Shown piece by piece: positions 17,205 to 26,089 of a stretch of DNA of 64,000 nt; the stretch's first letter is position 1, and the number at the start of each line of letters is the position of its first letter. The position numbers and the translations under genes were made by a program. The notes beneath the pieces were generated by a model, which was not told the DNA's origin, ran no database searches, and saw only the letters and a program-made list of their open reading frames with translations. This DNA is from Crateriforma spongiae (GTDB taxonomy: Bacteria > Planctomycetota > Planctomycetia > Pirellulales > Pirellulaceae), in contig NZ_JAAXMS010000001.1 of NCBI RefSeq assembly GCF_012290005.1, forward strand, positions 186,001 to 250,000, read 5' to 3'.

Positions 17205-19398
17205 ACGTTTCGAAGCCATTGTGCTTTCGCTGATCGCCTTTGCGTCCCTGGTGCCGCTGCGGATGCCCGTGGAGCATCGGATAACGTATGTTTCCGAATT
17301 GGTTTGTCTATTGGTCCTGACCATTGCGGCGGCTTGGAGGCCGTCTCGGGTGCAACGTGTTGCAACATTGTTATTGCCAGTAACGCCAATCGCGTTCGCC
17401 GCGTTGGCGCGGTACATCACCACGCCCATCGCCTACGAAGTCACCATGTTGTCGGTTTTCGGTGCGGCGGCCATTGCAATGGCCGTTGGCGGGCGCGGGG
17501 AACGCTGGCATGCATTGTCGCTGGTGTCCAGTGGTTTCCTGGTCTTGTTTGCCGCTTCGATTTCCGATCACTCCTATGCCGTGGTGTATCCGCTGGCGTG
17601 GATTTTGGTGTGCGTTTGGCATTTGGTTGCGAACCACTGGGAACGCTTGGACCTGGCAATGCCCGATCAAGTTACGCGAACGTGGACGTTGCGTCCGGGA
17701 TCGGTCTTGGTTGCGGCGGCCGTGTTGGCAGTGGGCGGCTTTGCCGTCAAAGACCGATTTACTGAATCGAAACACTTGACGTTTGGATTCATGCCGACCA
17801 GCGGCGGGTCGGATTGGTCTGACCCCGCGGCCAAACGTGGCGTCGGTTCGGGTGACGCCGCCATCGCCGCAAAGGACTTTGCCGAGTCTTTTGGTGCGGT
17901 GGATTCGGAGCTGTTTCTGGAGTCTCAAGAGTCGACTCTGTTCGACATGTTCAATGATTTGATCGGCGAACCGAAGAAGAAGAAGAACAAAATGGAACGT
18001 CGTCAGGCGATGGCGAACCAAAAGATCATTCCCAGTCATGAACGCGCCGCTAAAAGTGAACAAGGCGGCGGATCGTTTTCCACCGACCGTGTGCCGCCGG
18101 AGAAACACCAGCACTTTGATGATGCCAATGATCCAGGAATCGTTCAGTGGGATGGTCCGGTGGGAATTCGTCTGGCCATGCATCGTTATGACGCGTTCGA
18201 TGGCATCGATTGGACACAAGAAAAGGATCTGTCCGAAGACGAGTTGTTGCGAGTCGATTTCGGTGAAGATGCTTGGTTCTTTGACCCGGGGCGAAATGAT
18301 CTGATTCATCAAGATCCGGACAAGGTGCAGGTTGGGTTGCTGAAGGCGATCAAGTTGGGATCGAATCGTTTGCCTGTGCCGATGCTGACCGGTGGGATTC
18401 ATATCAAAGAGGTCAATCGTCAAGATTTCTTCGGCATTCAGTCCGACGGATCGTTTTACATGCCGGGCCGGGACAAGGTGCCACCGCTGACGGTGGTTCA
18501 CATCGCAAGTGAAAAGCTGACCGAGGATGAGATTCGAGAACATTTGGTTTCGTCCGAAACGGTCATTCCCTGTGGCATCGGAGAAATCGCCGACCTGGCG
18601 GAGCAAATCGTCGATGATCATGATCACCCCTATGATCAACTGCGGGCTTTGATCGGTTACCTACGAAGCAACGGTACGCTGGATCGACAGGCCGTGAGTG
18701 ATTCGGATTTGCCAGTCAGCGAGTTTGCTGGATCCACGCGAGGCGGCAGCCATCTGTTTGCCACAACCGCTGCGTTGTTGGCCCGAGAAATCGGATTGCA
18801 ATCACGTCTGGTCACCGGTTTTTACGTCCGCCCCAGCGGATTCGACGTGATCGCCGGTCACACATCGGTTCGGCCGGACGATGTTCACGTGTGGGCTGAA
18901 ATCCGACTGAGTGATGGTCGCTGGTTCGAAGTGGAGCCTACGCCCGGGTACCGTGAACCTCATTACCATCCGTCGCTGTGGCTGCGTTGCCGCCAGTTCG
19001 TTGCCCGGCAATGGCCAGCCATCACGGCTGGTACCGTCGCTTGTTTTCTAGCGTATGTGACCCGCCGGATTTGGATCGACTGGATGTTGTATTTGGTCTG
19101 GTGGCTTGCCCCGGTGCTTCGTCCAAGACGTCGACTTGGTTTGGCGATGTGGACGATTGAAAGACGCGCCAAGTTGGTCGGTCAACGCCGACCGCGAGGC
19201 CAAAATCAGCGTGATTGGATGGAACAGCTGACACGCGATGATCACGGTTTGCAAACGGCTTGTCAGCAGTTTTGCGACGCCGCCGATCGCCTTTTCTATG
19301 GCGGTAACGATGACCGGGTTGAAAAGTCGTCCACCCGTATCGTTCGGCTCTTAAATACACAAACGATATCCAAGATTACAAAGGAGGCAGCCGTATGA
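17185..19398 (+). CDS. Transglutaminase-like membrane protein with Cys-to-Ser substitution
   Basis: 737 residues from the ATG at 17185 (MPTWSRKRFEAIVLSLIAFA); a start at 17134 would add a segment lying wholly within the DUF58 gene. Several N-terminal membrane helices precede a large outer region, a transglutaminase core and one more helical segment near residue 620. The core aligns well (FATTAALLAREIGLQSRLVTGF, DVHVWAEIRLSDGRW, VEPTPGY). However, the expected catalytic Cys is Ser522 (RGGSHLFA) and the Asp is Glu584, while His568 remains. Family enzymes need the Cys-His-Asp triad, so cysteine-dependent activity is unlikely. It resembles TgpA in layout. It overlaps the MoxR gene by ATGA. Confidence 0.8.
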   Translation: MPTWSRKRFEAIVLSLIAFASLVPLRMPVEHRITYVSELVCLLVLTIAAAWRPSRVQRVATLLLPVTPIAFAALARYITTPIAYEVTMLSVFGAAAIAMAVGGRGERWHALSLVSSGFLVLFAASISDHSYAVVYPLAWILVCVWHLVANHWERLDLAMPDQVTRTWTLRPGSVLVAAAVLAVGGFAVKDRFTESKHLTFGFMPTSGGSDWSDPAAKRGVGSGDAAIAAKDFAESFGAVDSELFLESQESTLFDMFNDLIGEPKKKKNKMERRQAMANQKIIPSHERAAKSEQGGGSFSTDRVPPEKHQHFDDANDPGIVQWDGPVGIRLAMHRYDAFDGIDWTQEKDLSEDELLRVDFGEDAWFFDPGRNDLIHQDPDKVQVGLLKAIKLGSNRLPVPMLTGGIHIKEVNRQDFFGIQSDGSFYMPGRDKVPPLTVVHIASEKLTEDEIREHLVSSETVIPCGIGEIADLAEQIVDDHDHPYDQLRALIGYLRSNGTLDRQAVSDSDLPVSEFAGSTRGGSHLFATTAALLAREIGLQSRLVTGFYVRPSGFDVIAGHTSVRPDDVHVWAEIRLSDGRWFEVEPTPGYREPHYHPSLWLRCRQFVARQWPAITAGTVACFLAYVTRRIWIDWMLYLVWWLAPVLRPRRRLGLAMWTIERRAKLVGQRRPRGQNQRDWMEQLTRDDHGLQTACQQFCDAADRLFYGGNDDRVEKSSTRIVRLLNTQTISKITKEAAV

Positions 19399-20369
19399 GC
19401 GTTGCCACCGACGAAGAACAGTCAGATTGCCAGTCGCACGCCCAGTGGATCTCGGGGCTTCAGTTGCATTTGCGGCACGTGCTGCTCGGCAAGGACGAAC
19501 AAATCGATCTGGTCATCGCTTGTTTGTTGGCGAAAGGACACCTGTTGCTGGACGACCTTCCGGGGACGGGAAAGACGACCTTGGCAAAAGCCATCGCCGA
19601 TGCGCTCAACAGTCGCTTGGCCCGTGTCCAATGCACTCCCGATTTGATGCCGGCGGACATCACCGGTTTCAGTGTCTTTAACCAGAAAACACGGGAGTTC
19701 GAATTCCACGCGGGGCCCGTTTTTGCGGACGTCTTGTTGGCGGACGAATTGAACCGGACAACGCCACGGACCCAAAGTGCGCTTCTGGAGGCGATGGCTG
19801 AACGCCAAGTCACCATCGATGGAAAGCCGCACCCGCTGTCGTCAGCGTTCTTTGTCATTGCCACGCAAAACCCGATCGATTCACACGGCGCCTATCCGTT
19901 GCCGGAGGCACAGTTGGACCGCTTTTCGATCAAGCTGAAAATCGGCTATCCGGACCGTCAGGCTCAACTGCAAATCCTGGAACGTCAGGTGCTGGGCAGC
20001 GGCGACGAATCTGGCGATGGACCGAAGCCCGCCGCTTCGTCACTGACCTTGGATCAGTTGCGGCGTTTGCAATTGGATTCGCAAAGCGTGAAAGTTCATT
20101 CCCGTGTCAGCGAGTATTTGATCGATCTGGTGGAAGCATCACGCGATGACGCTGGTGTCGAATTGGGCGTCAGCCCTCGTGGGATGCTTTGCTGGCAAGC
20201 AATGGCCCAGGCTTGGGCGCTGATGCAGGGACGTGATTTTGTGACTCCGTCCGATGTCGCCAAAGTTGCACAGCCGGTTCTTTCGGTGCGGTTGCTGACT
20301 CGAGGGGAAGACGTCGACACGGTCATTGATCGAATCATGAACTCGGTCGCCACCCCGGAGTACAAGTGA
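19395..20369 (+). CDS. MoxR-family AAA+ ATPase
   Basis: 324-residue cytoplasmic ATPase. It has Walker A DDLPGTGKTTLAKAIA, Walker B VLLADELNRTTPRTQSALLEAM, sensor region VIATQNPIDSHGAYPLPEAQLDRF and a C-terminal lid domain. The ATG at 19395 has a strong GGAGG ribosome site at 19383-19387 and overlaps the preceding stop (ATGA). It likely acts as a chaperone-like partner of the DUF58 protein, as in Bat/MoxR operons. Its own stop overlaps the next start (TGATG at 20367-20371), so the whole cassette appears to be translated as a coupled unit. Confidence 0.9.
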   Translation: MSVATDEEQSDCQSHAQWISGLQLHLRHVLLGKDEQIDLVIACLLAKGHLLLDDLPGTGKTTLAKAIADALNSRLARVQCTPDLMPADITGFSVFNQKTREFEFHAGPVFADVLLADELNRTTPRTQSALLEAMAERQVTIDGKPHPLSSAFFVIATQNPIDSHGAYPLPEAQLDRFSIKLKIGYPDRQAQLQILERQVLGSGDESGDGPKPAASSLTLDQLRRLQLDSQSVKVHSRVSEYLIDLVEASRDDAGVELGVSPRGMLCWQAMAQAWALMQGRDFVTPSDVAKVAQPVLSVRLLTRGEDVDTVIDRIMNSVATPEYK

Positions 20370-21157
20370 TGAATCGTCATGTGGTTGTAAGCAACGCTGG
20401 AGCTGAACACGAACCGTCGTTTGGCTTGGCGGTGCATCGTGTCGCCATGATGACACGTTGCGGGGTGGGGATCTTGGTGCTGTTGCTGCCCGGTTGCGGC
20501 GCCTCGGATTCTTCGTCGCCGGCGACCCCGGTGGGGCACGACGGCGAGATGGTTGACTTGCCTCTGTCTCTTGGTCAGCTGTGCGAGGAATCCAGAAACC
20601 TGGTCGGGAAATTGAAAGAGCAACCCGATCATGTCCCGTCGCAGCAAAGACTTTCGCAATTGGTCTCGCTGACGCCAGAGTATGCCGCGGATACTTCCAT
20701 CGACGAACGGCAGTGGATTCCAATCTATGAGCTAAGCGAGGCGATTCGAACGTCGATCAATCGTCGGCCCCAGCAATGGGACGCCCCGCGGATCGACGAA
20801 GTGATTCGGCTGTGCCAGATCAGTGAAGACGCGTGGGAAAGCTTGGGGCCGGATGGCCAAAAGCAACGGTTGCTGGCTCTTGAACATCAACATCGTGAAG
20901 ACGAGCACCATGATCACGACGACCACGACGACCACGACGAGCACGACGAGCACGACGACCACGGTGAGCACGATGAGCATGAGGATCGCGACGAGCATGA
21001 TCAGCACGATGATCATGAAGATGACCATGACAGAAGGGCGGAACATTCACGACATCAATCGCCGGTGGATGGCCAGGCTCTCCTTGGTGGTTGCCGGATG
21101 GATGGTCCTGTCTTGGCGTCGGCGTTGAACTTGCTTGGTGAAGGGAGCCTGTCATGA
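20369..21157 (+). CDS. Lipoprotein with long Asp/His-rich metal-binding tail
   Basis: 262 residues. ATG 20369 overlaps the MoxR stop, while the hydrophobic signal (GILVLLLPGCGAS, with Cys as probable lipid site) begins later, so Met at about 20447 is also possible. A helical central part (residues about 50-165) is followed by a run of roughly 40 residues made almost only of Asp, His and Glu (nt 20900-21040), ending with a short tail. Such a run would bind several divalent metal ions at the membrane surface. No known domain is recognised. It is coupled by ATGA to the permease downstream, which suggests it delivers or buffers the ion handled by that permease. Confidence 0.65.
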   Translation: MNRHVVVSNAGAEHEPSFGLAVHRVAMMTRCGVGILVLLLPGCGASDSSSPATPVGHDGEMVDLPLSLGQLCEESRNLVGKLKEQPDHVPSQQRLSQLVSLTPEYAADTSIDERQWIPIYELSEAIRTSINRRPQQWDAPRIDEVIRLCQISEDAWESLGPDGQKQRLLALEHQHREDEHHDHDDHDDHDEHDEHDDHGEHDEHEDRDEHDQHDDHEDDHDRRAEHSRHQSPVDGQALLGGCRMDGPVLASALNLLGEGSLS

Positions 21158-22806
21158 ACAGCCCGATTTTGAACGCGGTCTTCGGCGGTCTGTTGCGAAT
21201 GACCGAAGCGTTGATGGCATCTGCACCAACGCTGTTGGTCGGCTTGGCGGTCGCCGCCATCCTGCGGTTTTACTTGGGAGCCGACGGAACGCGACGCCTA
21301 TTCGGTGGCAACAGCTTGCGTGCACTGCCCCAGTCATGGGCGGTGGGAATGTTGTTGCCGGTGTGCAGCATCGGCGTCCTGCCGATCTTGATCGAAATGC
21401 GTCGTGCGAAATTGAAAGCCGGGGCGCTGTCCGCTTTTGCATTGGCCGCGCCCTTGTTCAATCCCCTGTCATTGCTTTACGGCGTCACGCTGTCGCGGCC
21501 CTATGTGATCTTGATGTTCGCGGTCGGTTCGCTGTTGGTCGTGACGTTGGTGGGGATGCTTTGGGATCGCTATTCGGCCGCTCGCGAAGGTGAGGATGCC
21601 TCGGTGGTCCTGGAGAGTGAAAAAGATCCTACGGACATCGGTGTGCGTCGCTTGTTTGCGGTGATCGGTTACATGTGCCGGCAACTGGTCGGTCCGGTCG
21701 GCGTCTGGACATTGGTGGCGGCGTTGGGCGTCGGGCTACTGGCCTGTTTTCTGCCGTGGGGAGCGTTGCAGCATTCCATCAATCGCGACGACTGGTGGGC
21801 ACCCGCGCGAATGGCCGGTGTTGCGATTCCTGCCTATGCGACGCCGATGTTGGCGATGAGCCAGCTTGGGATGATGTTCCAGCACGCGAATTCTCCCGGC
21901 GCCGCATTCATTTTGTTGGTGATCGGTGCCGGGGTGAATCTTGGCACCATCGGATGGTTGGCTCGACATTTTGGCACCCGAAGTGTTGCCGTTTGGTTCA
22001 CCTGTTTGATGGTCATCGTGGTGGGCATTGCCTATGCACTGAACCGGCCGCTGATCCCGCCGGGGGTCACACCATCGGACCACACGCATGCGTTTGATAT
22101 CTATACGAATCCGATTCACTTTTTGGATTCGAACGTCGGCGCTTTCGCACGCGAAAAGCTTGCCGAGAAGTTTGGGCCGGTGGAGCAAATCTGCTTGGCG
22201 ATTTTCGCGGCCATGGCGTTGGCTGGAGCTTCCCTGCGTTTAATGGATCGGACCAAAGGCGATACGACGGAATCGGTTTCGGCCGGTTCGGAATCCGTCG
22301 ATACGCCGCCCGAGTCAACGATGCTGGGTTACGACCGCATTGTCAGTTCGCAAGTCGTTGGCGGCACCATGATCATTGGATTGATCGTTATCAGTGTGGT
22401 GATGTGTTACAGCTTCTATCCTGCCCCGGATGAGTGCATGGAAGAAATTCGGCTGATCCGAGCCGAAGCGATGTCTGCTGCATTGAGCGGCGACACCGAG
22501 CATGCGAAGTTTTGGGTGCCGCATTGGGACCAGTGGTCACGTCGTGCGGAGGTCGGCGCGTTTTTGCGTCGTGGCACGATCACGCCCTATCAACGGATGC
22601 AGGGATTCTTGTTACGCAAGAAGCTGGATTTGTTCGAACACGAATTGGAACACGAGCACGACGACCCGTTTGAGATCCGTGGCTTCGTCGACGATGTGAT
22701 GGCAACCGATACACGTTGGCGGACTGCGTATCGCAAACCCTATGGATCCAGCGATGAAGAAGTTTCCGTCAATGAGGTGGTCATCCCAAGCGATCAGGAC
22801 CTGTAA
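21154..22806 (+). CDS. ArsP/DUF318-type permease
   Basis: 550-residue inner-membrane permease. The N-terminal half has four or more helices and the family signature PVCSIGVLPILIEMRRAK, followed by the small-residue stretch AFALAAPLFNPLSLLYG. A charged cytoplasmic loop follows, then further helices (about 175-310) and a helix near 405. The final 130 residues are soluble, with an acidic His-containing patch (FEHELEHEHDDPFE). A ribosome site AAGGGAG precedes the ATG. Family members export organoarsenicals or other small solutes; the Asp/His-rich lipoprotein immediately upstream points to a metal ion. Substrate not determined. Confidence 0.75.
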   Translation: MNSPILNAVFGGLLRMTEALMASAPTLLVGLAVAAILRFYLGADGTRRLFGGNSLRALPQSWAVGMLLPVCSIGVLPILIEMRRAKLKAGALSAFALAAPLFNPLSLLYGVTLSRPYVILMFAVGSLLVVTLVGMLWDRYSAAREGEDASVVLESEKDPTDIGVRRLFAVIGYMCRQLVGPVGVWTLVAALGVGLLACFLPWGALQHSINRDDWWAPARMAGVAIPAYATPMLAMSQLGMMFQHANSPGAAFILLVIGAGVNLGTIGWLARHFGTRSVAVWFTCLMVIVVGIAYALNRPLIPPGVTPSDHTHAFDIYTNPIHFLDSNVGAFAREKLAEKFGPVEQICLAIFAAMALAGASLRLMDRTKGDTTESVSAGSESVDTPPESTMLGYDRIVSSQVVGGTMIIGLIVISVVMCYSFYPAPDECMEEIRLIRAEAMSAALSGDTEHAKFWVPHWDQWSRRAEVGAFLRRGTITPYQRMQGFLLRKKLDLFEHELEHEHDDPFEIRGFVDDVMATDTRWRTAYRKPYGSSDEEVSVNEVVIPSDQDL

Positions 22807-22982
22807 CACGGTCTTCGTGCAGCGGCATCTTGGGTAATCTTGGTGACGACAGAAACGGTCACTCCATGCGATCGGATCTGAAGAGCCGGATGGCGTTGGG
22901 GGATTTGGTATGGACTTTGCTTCGAGAGCATTCAAGCAAAACGTCCCCATTCTCCAACGTCAGAATCTCCACCCAACCCATC

Positions 22983-23876
22983 ATGTCGATCTCTACGCCT
23001 GCGAAACACTCTGCGTCGTCCAATCAAACCAACGCTTCTGATTTTTCTTGGCACGGATTCAAAACGCGTTCCATGCCCGAAGTCCCGTCTTGGGTCGAAA
23101 CCTTCGGGAGATTTGGTCATGTGGCCAAGGGCGTTGTTTACTTCATCATTGGGCTCCTGGCGTTTCAACTGGCGATCGGTGCCGGAGGTGAAATATCCGG
23201 CTCGCGTGACGCCATTCGGGAAATTGGCCAGCAACCGTTTGGACAGTTCTTACTTGGACTGATGGCGATCGGGTTGATCGGTTTCACCGCATGGCGATGG
23301 GTGCAAGCGGTCAAGGATACCGAAGGCGCCGGGACCGAGGCCAAGGGGATCGTGAAGCGAATCGGGTATGCGGTCAGCGGCTTGGCCTATTTGTTGCTCG
23401 GCTGTTACGCCGGTTCGCTGGCTCTCGGATTCGGCAGTTCTTCCGGGTCTAGCAGCAATGGTGCTGCCAGCGGCCTGCTTGATTCACCCTGGGGGCGCGT
23501 CGTGCTGGGAATTGCCGGCGCGGTCACGATCGGCGTGGCCATCTACTTTGTTTATAAAGCGTACAAAGCAAAATTCATGACGAAGTACCGCATCGCCGAA
23601 ATGAGCGACACCGCACGTGAACTCGCGTTAAAGGCGGGGCGATTTGGTTTGTCGACCCGTGGCGTCGCGTTTGCGATCATCGGAGGCTTTATTCTGGTTT
23701 CGGCAATCCGCGGCACTGCTGACGGACAGGTCGCTGGGATCAGCGATGCCTTGGCCGCGATCGCCGCTCAATCCTACGGTAAGTTGTTGATCGGCGTGAC
23801 TGGATTCGGGCTGATGAGCTACGCCGTGCACCTGTTCTTGATGGCACGCTATCGCCGTTTCAACGTTGCGTCTTGA
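22983..23876 (+). CDS. DUF1206 integral membrane protein
   Basis: 297 residues from the ATG at 22983 (MSISTPAKHSASSNQ); the upstream in-frame extension to 22830 is unconvincing. It is built of three tandem two-helix DUF1206 repeats, each opening with a G-x-x-x-K/T-G-V-x-[YF] turn: GHVAKGVVYFIIGLLAF, GYAVSGLAYLLLGCYAG and GLSTRGVAFAIIGGFIL. The role of the family is unknown. It ends 28 bases inside the convergent nitrilase gene, so the two 3' ends overlap. The 176-base gap before it holds no clear promoter. Confidence 0.8.
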   Translation: MSISTPAKHSASSNQTNASDFSWHGFKTRSMPEVPSWVETFGRFGHVAKGVVYFIIGLLAFQLAIGAGGEISGSRDAIREIGQQPFGQFLLGLMAIGLIGFTAWRWVQAVKDTEGAGTEAKGIVKRIGYAVSGLAYLLLGCYAGSLALGFGSSSGSSSNGAASGLLDSPWGRVVLGIAGAVTIGVAIYFVYKAYKAKFMTKYRIAEMSDTARELALKAGRFGLSTRGVAFAIIGGFILVSAIRGTADGQVAGISDALAAIAAQSYGKLLIGVTGFGLMSYAVHLFLMARYRRFNVAS

Positions 23877-24670
23877 TCGTCGATGTCAATCGATCGAAAG
23901 CGTTTGGCCAACAGCCCTGTGGCCTTCTCGGTGTGGATACCGGCGAAAAGGACTCCCGATTTCCCGTAAGGTTGGTGCGTCATCAGAACACCGTCGGGAT
24001 CCACCACCGCCGACGTCGTTGTTGCACCCCGCAAAGCGCAGTTGACGGTTGCAAAGTAACAGGTGTTTTCCGCGGCACGACACAGGGCTGCCTTCTCGTG
24101 AAAGCTGTTCGCCGGATCGGCAAATCTTGACGGCAGATAATCCGTGGATTCCACGATTTCGAAGTGTGGGTGGAACACCACGTGTGCGCCATGGCGTGCG
24201 GCCCAGCGAACCGTTTCCGGATAACGCCAACCCTCGTGGCAAATCACGATGCCAAACAACAGTGGCCCGCAATGGAAAATCTTGCGGTTGCGTCCTTTGG
24301 TATAGACGGCTTCCTCCGAAGGATCCAGTTGAACCTTGTCTTGAAAGCCCGCACAAGTTCCGTCGGGATTTGTGACCCGTGCCGTGATCATGCGTCCGTC
24401 TTCTGCGACGCGTTCGGTTCCCAGGATGACGCCAATCTGAAGGTCGGCTGCTTTGTCATCCACCACGGCCCAAGCTTGATCCAGCCATGTTTCACTCGGC
24501 CGGCTCACAGATGGCTCGGTTCGATACCCCGGCAAGAAGCACTCGGGAAAACAAACGATGGATGCACCTCCCGTCGCCGCGGCCACCATCGTCTCCAATA
24601 CGATTTCCAAAGCATGGTCAGCGTGGCGGGCGGGCTGCACGTTGGCAAGGGCGATGCGAATCGATGGCAT
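23849..24670 (-). CDS. Carbon-nitrogen hydrolase (nitrilase superfamily)
   Basis: 273-residue cytoplasmic amidase, starting at ATG 24670 (MPSIRIALANVQPARH). All three catalytic residues are present: Glu in FPECFLPGY, Lys in FQDKVQLDP and Cys in VICHEGWRYPE. A second conserved Glu sits in the DPSEEAVYTKG loop. Family enzymes hydrolyse amides such as carbamoylputrescine, omega-amides of keto acids or ureido compounds; the substrate here cannot be fixed. It is convergent with and overlaps the DUF1206 gene, and stands alone on its strand. Confidence 0.85.
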   Translation of the reverse strand: MPSIRIALANVQPARHADHALEIVLETMVAAATGGASIVCFPECFLPGYRTEPSVSRPSETWLDQAWAVVDDKAADLQIGVILGTERVAEDGRMITARVTNPDGTCAGFQDKVQLDPSEEAVYTKGRNRKIFHCGPLLFGIVICHEGWRYPETVRWAARHGAHVVFHPHFEIVESTDYLPSRFADPANSFHEKAALCRAAENTCYFATVNCALRGATTTSAVVDPDGVLMTHQPYGKSGVLFAGIHTEKATGLLAKRFRSIDIDDQDATLKRR

Positions 24671-24850
24671 GTTCGGATGGTGGTGGGATGCGATCTGCGG
24701 CAGCAATGGACACGGCAGCGGACGCTCGCGGTCGAGACCACTTTGGTCTCAATCCATTGTTCACGGTGCCGAACGAATGGTCGCAGCGGTTCGGGTTTGA
24801 AGTCGAAGGGGCCGCGTGGTGGATCAAGGATCGACATGGAAAACCAGCGG

Positions 24851-25915
24851 TCACCGTGATGAGGCTGGGCTGAGCCGTTGTTCGATGTAGAACTGGCGAG
24901 TCATGTAAGTATCCACATCCGGATAACCGTCGGAGGTGGGAAGCAGCGTGTCCCAATGATTCGGCCGAAACATGGATTGGCGGATGAGCGTTTGCCGCAG
25001 TGCGTCATCTGTCGGTTCTTCGGTGGTGTCCAACATCGTCGGCGGTATGGTTCCGTCGCCCTCGCGGCGAATCGCCCACCGCGGCGTTCCATTGGCATCA
25101 ACATCAAACTGCGCGGCTTCTTGGGTGTGGACCTTGGTGGTCACTGCGATGCCCAAACCCCGGTCAACTCCCGGACGTTCAAAACCAACCATGAACGCGT
25201 AGCGACGTCCTGGTTGCAGCGTGATCTCATCTTCGTCAGTCAAGTCGAATCTTATATATCGAAGATGGCCGTCTTGAATCCCAAATGGTTCTCCGGGGCT
25301 GCGGCGGTACGCGTACCGTGTGGTTGGTGGGATCGATGTCGGAAAAACACCACCGGTCACACGTCGGATCGGACGATAGGTGACGCCTTCGACGTAATCG
25401 TCGGCGCGGTTGTACTTCATGTCAAAGCCATGTGTGGCACGCTGACCTTTGGTGGTTCCGTTTTCGTTGATGCGAAGTGTCTGGTCGGGAAGACCAACGA
25501 CTTCGAAGAACTGCAGATACATTTCAGCGCCGGGTGTTCCGGCCATCACGGCGTTGTTGCCGCGTGCGGTTCGCAAGACGATCGCATCGACGGTCACATC
25601 ATCGCCGTCAGGAATGTTGATCACTTGGCCTAGATCGCGATTGCGTTGGAAATAGCCGAATCCGTTGGCATTGGGGTTGCCTTTCCAGTCCAAGTGATCG
25701 GCGGTTTCATTGCGAATGCTGGTGTTGCCGCCGATCACGTCTTCGTCGCGTTCGATGTGATTTCGCAGGTGCGCGGGCGTGACGCCGGGATCAAACGTGT
25801 AGTGTTTTCCCAGGTCAGAGATGATCAGTTCCGCAGACGCCGGTGCGTGGCACGAAGCCATCCATAGGACCAGAAAGAGACCCGGCAGGGGACGAAGGGT
25901 GCTGCGGTGGAGCAT
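24851..25915 (-). CDS. Secreted protein of unknown function
   Basis: 354 residues from the ATG at 25915 (MLHRSTLRPLPGLFLVLWMASC), giving a signal peptide cleaved near APASA. The mature part is beta-rich, Asp/Thr-rich and without membrane segments; it includes a repeated R-R-[ED]-G/T-G surface style but no family I recognise. It carries no obvious catalytic motif. The last residues (FYIEQRLSPASSR) show no PEP-CTERM-like sorting signal. It is divergent to the prepilin-peptidase-like gene, with about 175 bases of shared upstream sequence. Confidence 0.6.
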   Translation of the reverse strand: MLHRSTLRPLPGLFLVLWMASCHAPASAELIISDLGKHYTFDPGVTPAHLRNHIERDEDVIGGNTSIRNETADHLDWKGNPNANGFGYFQRNRDLGQVINIPDGDDVTVDAIVLRTARGNNAVMAGTPGAEMYLQFFEVVGLPDQTLRINENGTTKGQRATHGFDMKYNRADDYVEGVTYRPIRRVTGGVFPTSIPPTTRYAYRRSPGEPFGIQDGHLRYIRFDLTDEDEITLQPGRRYAFMVGFERPGVDRGLGIAVTTKVHTQEAAQFDVDANGTPRWAIRREGDGTIPPTMLDTTEEPTDDALRQTLIRQSMFRPNHWDTLLPTSDGYPDVDTYMTRQFYIEQRLSPASSR

Positions 25916-26089
25916 GGCGGATCCTGGGGGCGACCGTTGCCGAAATGGGACGATGTCCAAAGTGTAATGCGCCGGCTGACCGCTGGTACGCGTTCAGGCA
26001 TCCGAGGTGGGCCCGTGATCGGAATAGGCTGGGCAACCCCTTCGGCCCGAATGCTAAGCCAGGGACCGCACACATCGCACACTAATTGC

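Noticed and set aside
20732-21260. Val/Ile-rich minus-strand frames opposite the Asp/His-rich lipoprotein
   Set aside because: The hydrophobic look comes from reading the complement of GAC/CAC codons; the plus-strand gene is coupled to its neighbours.
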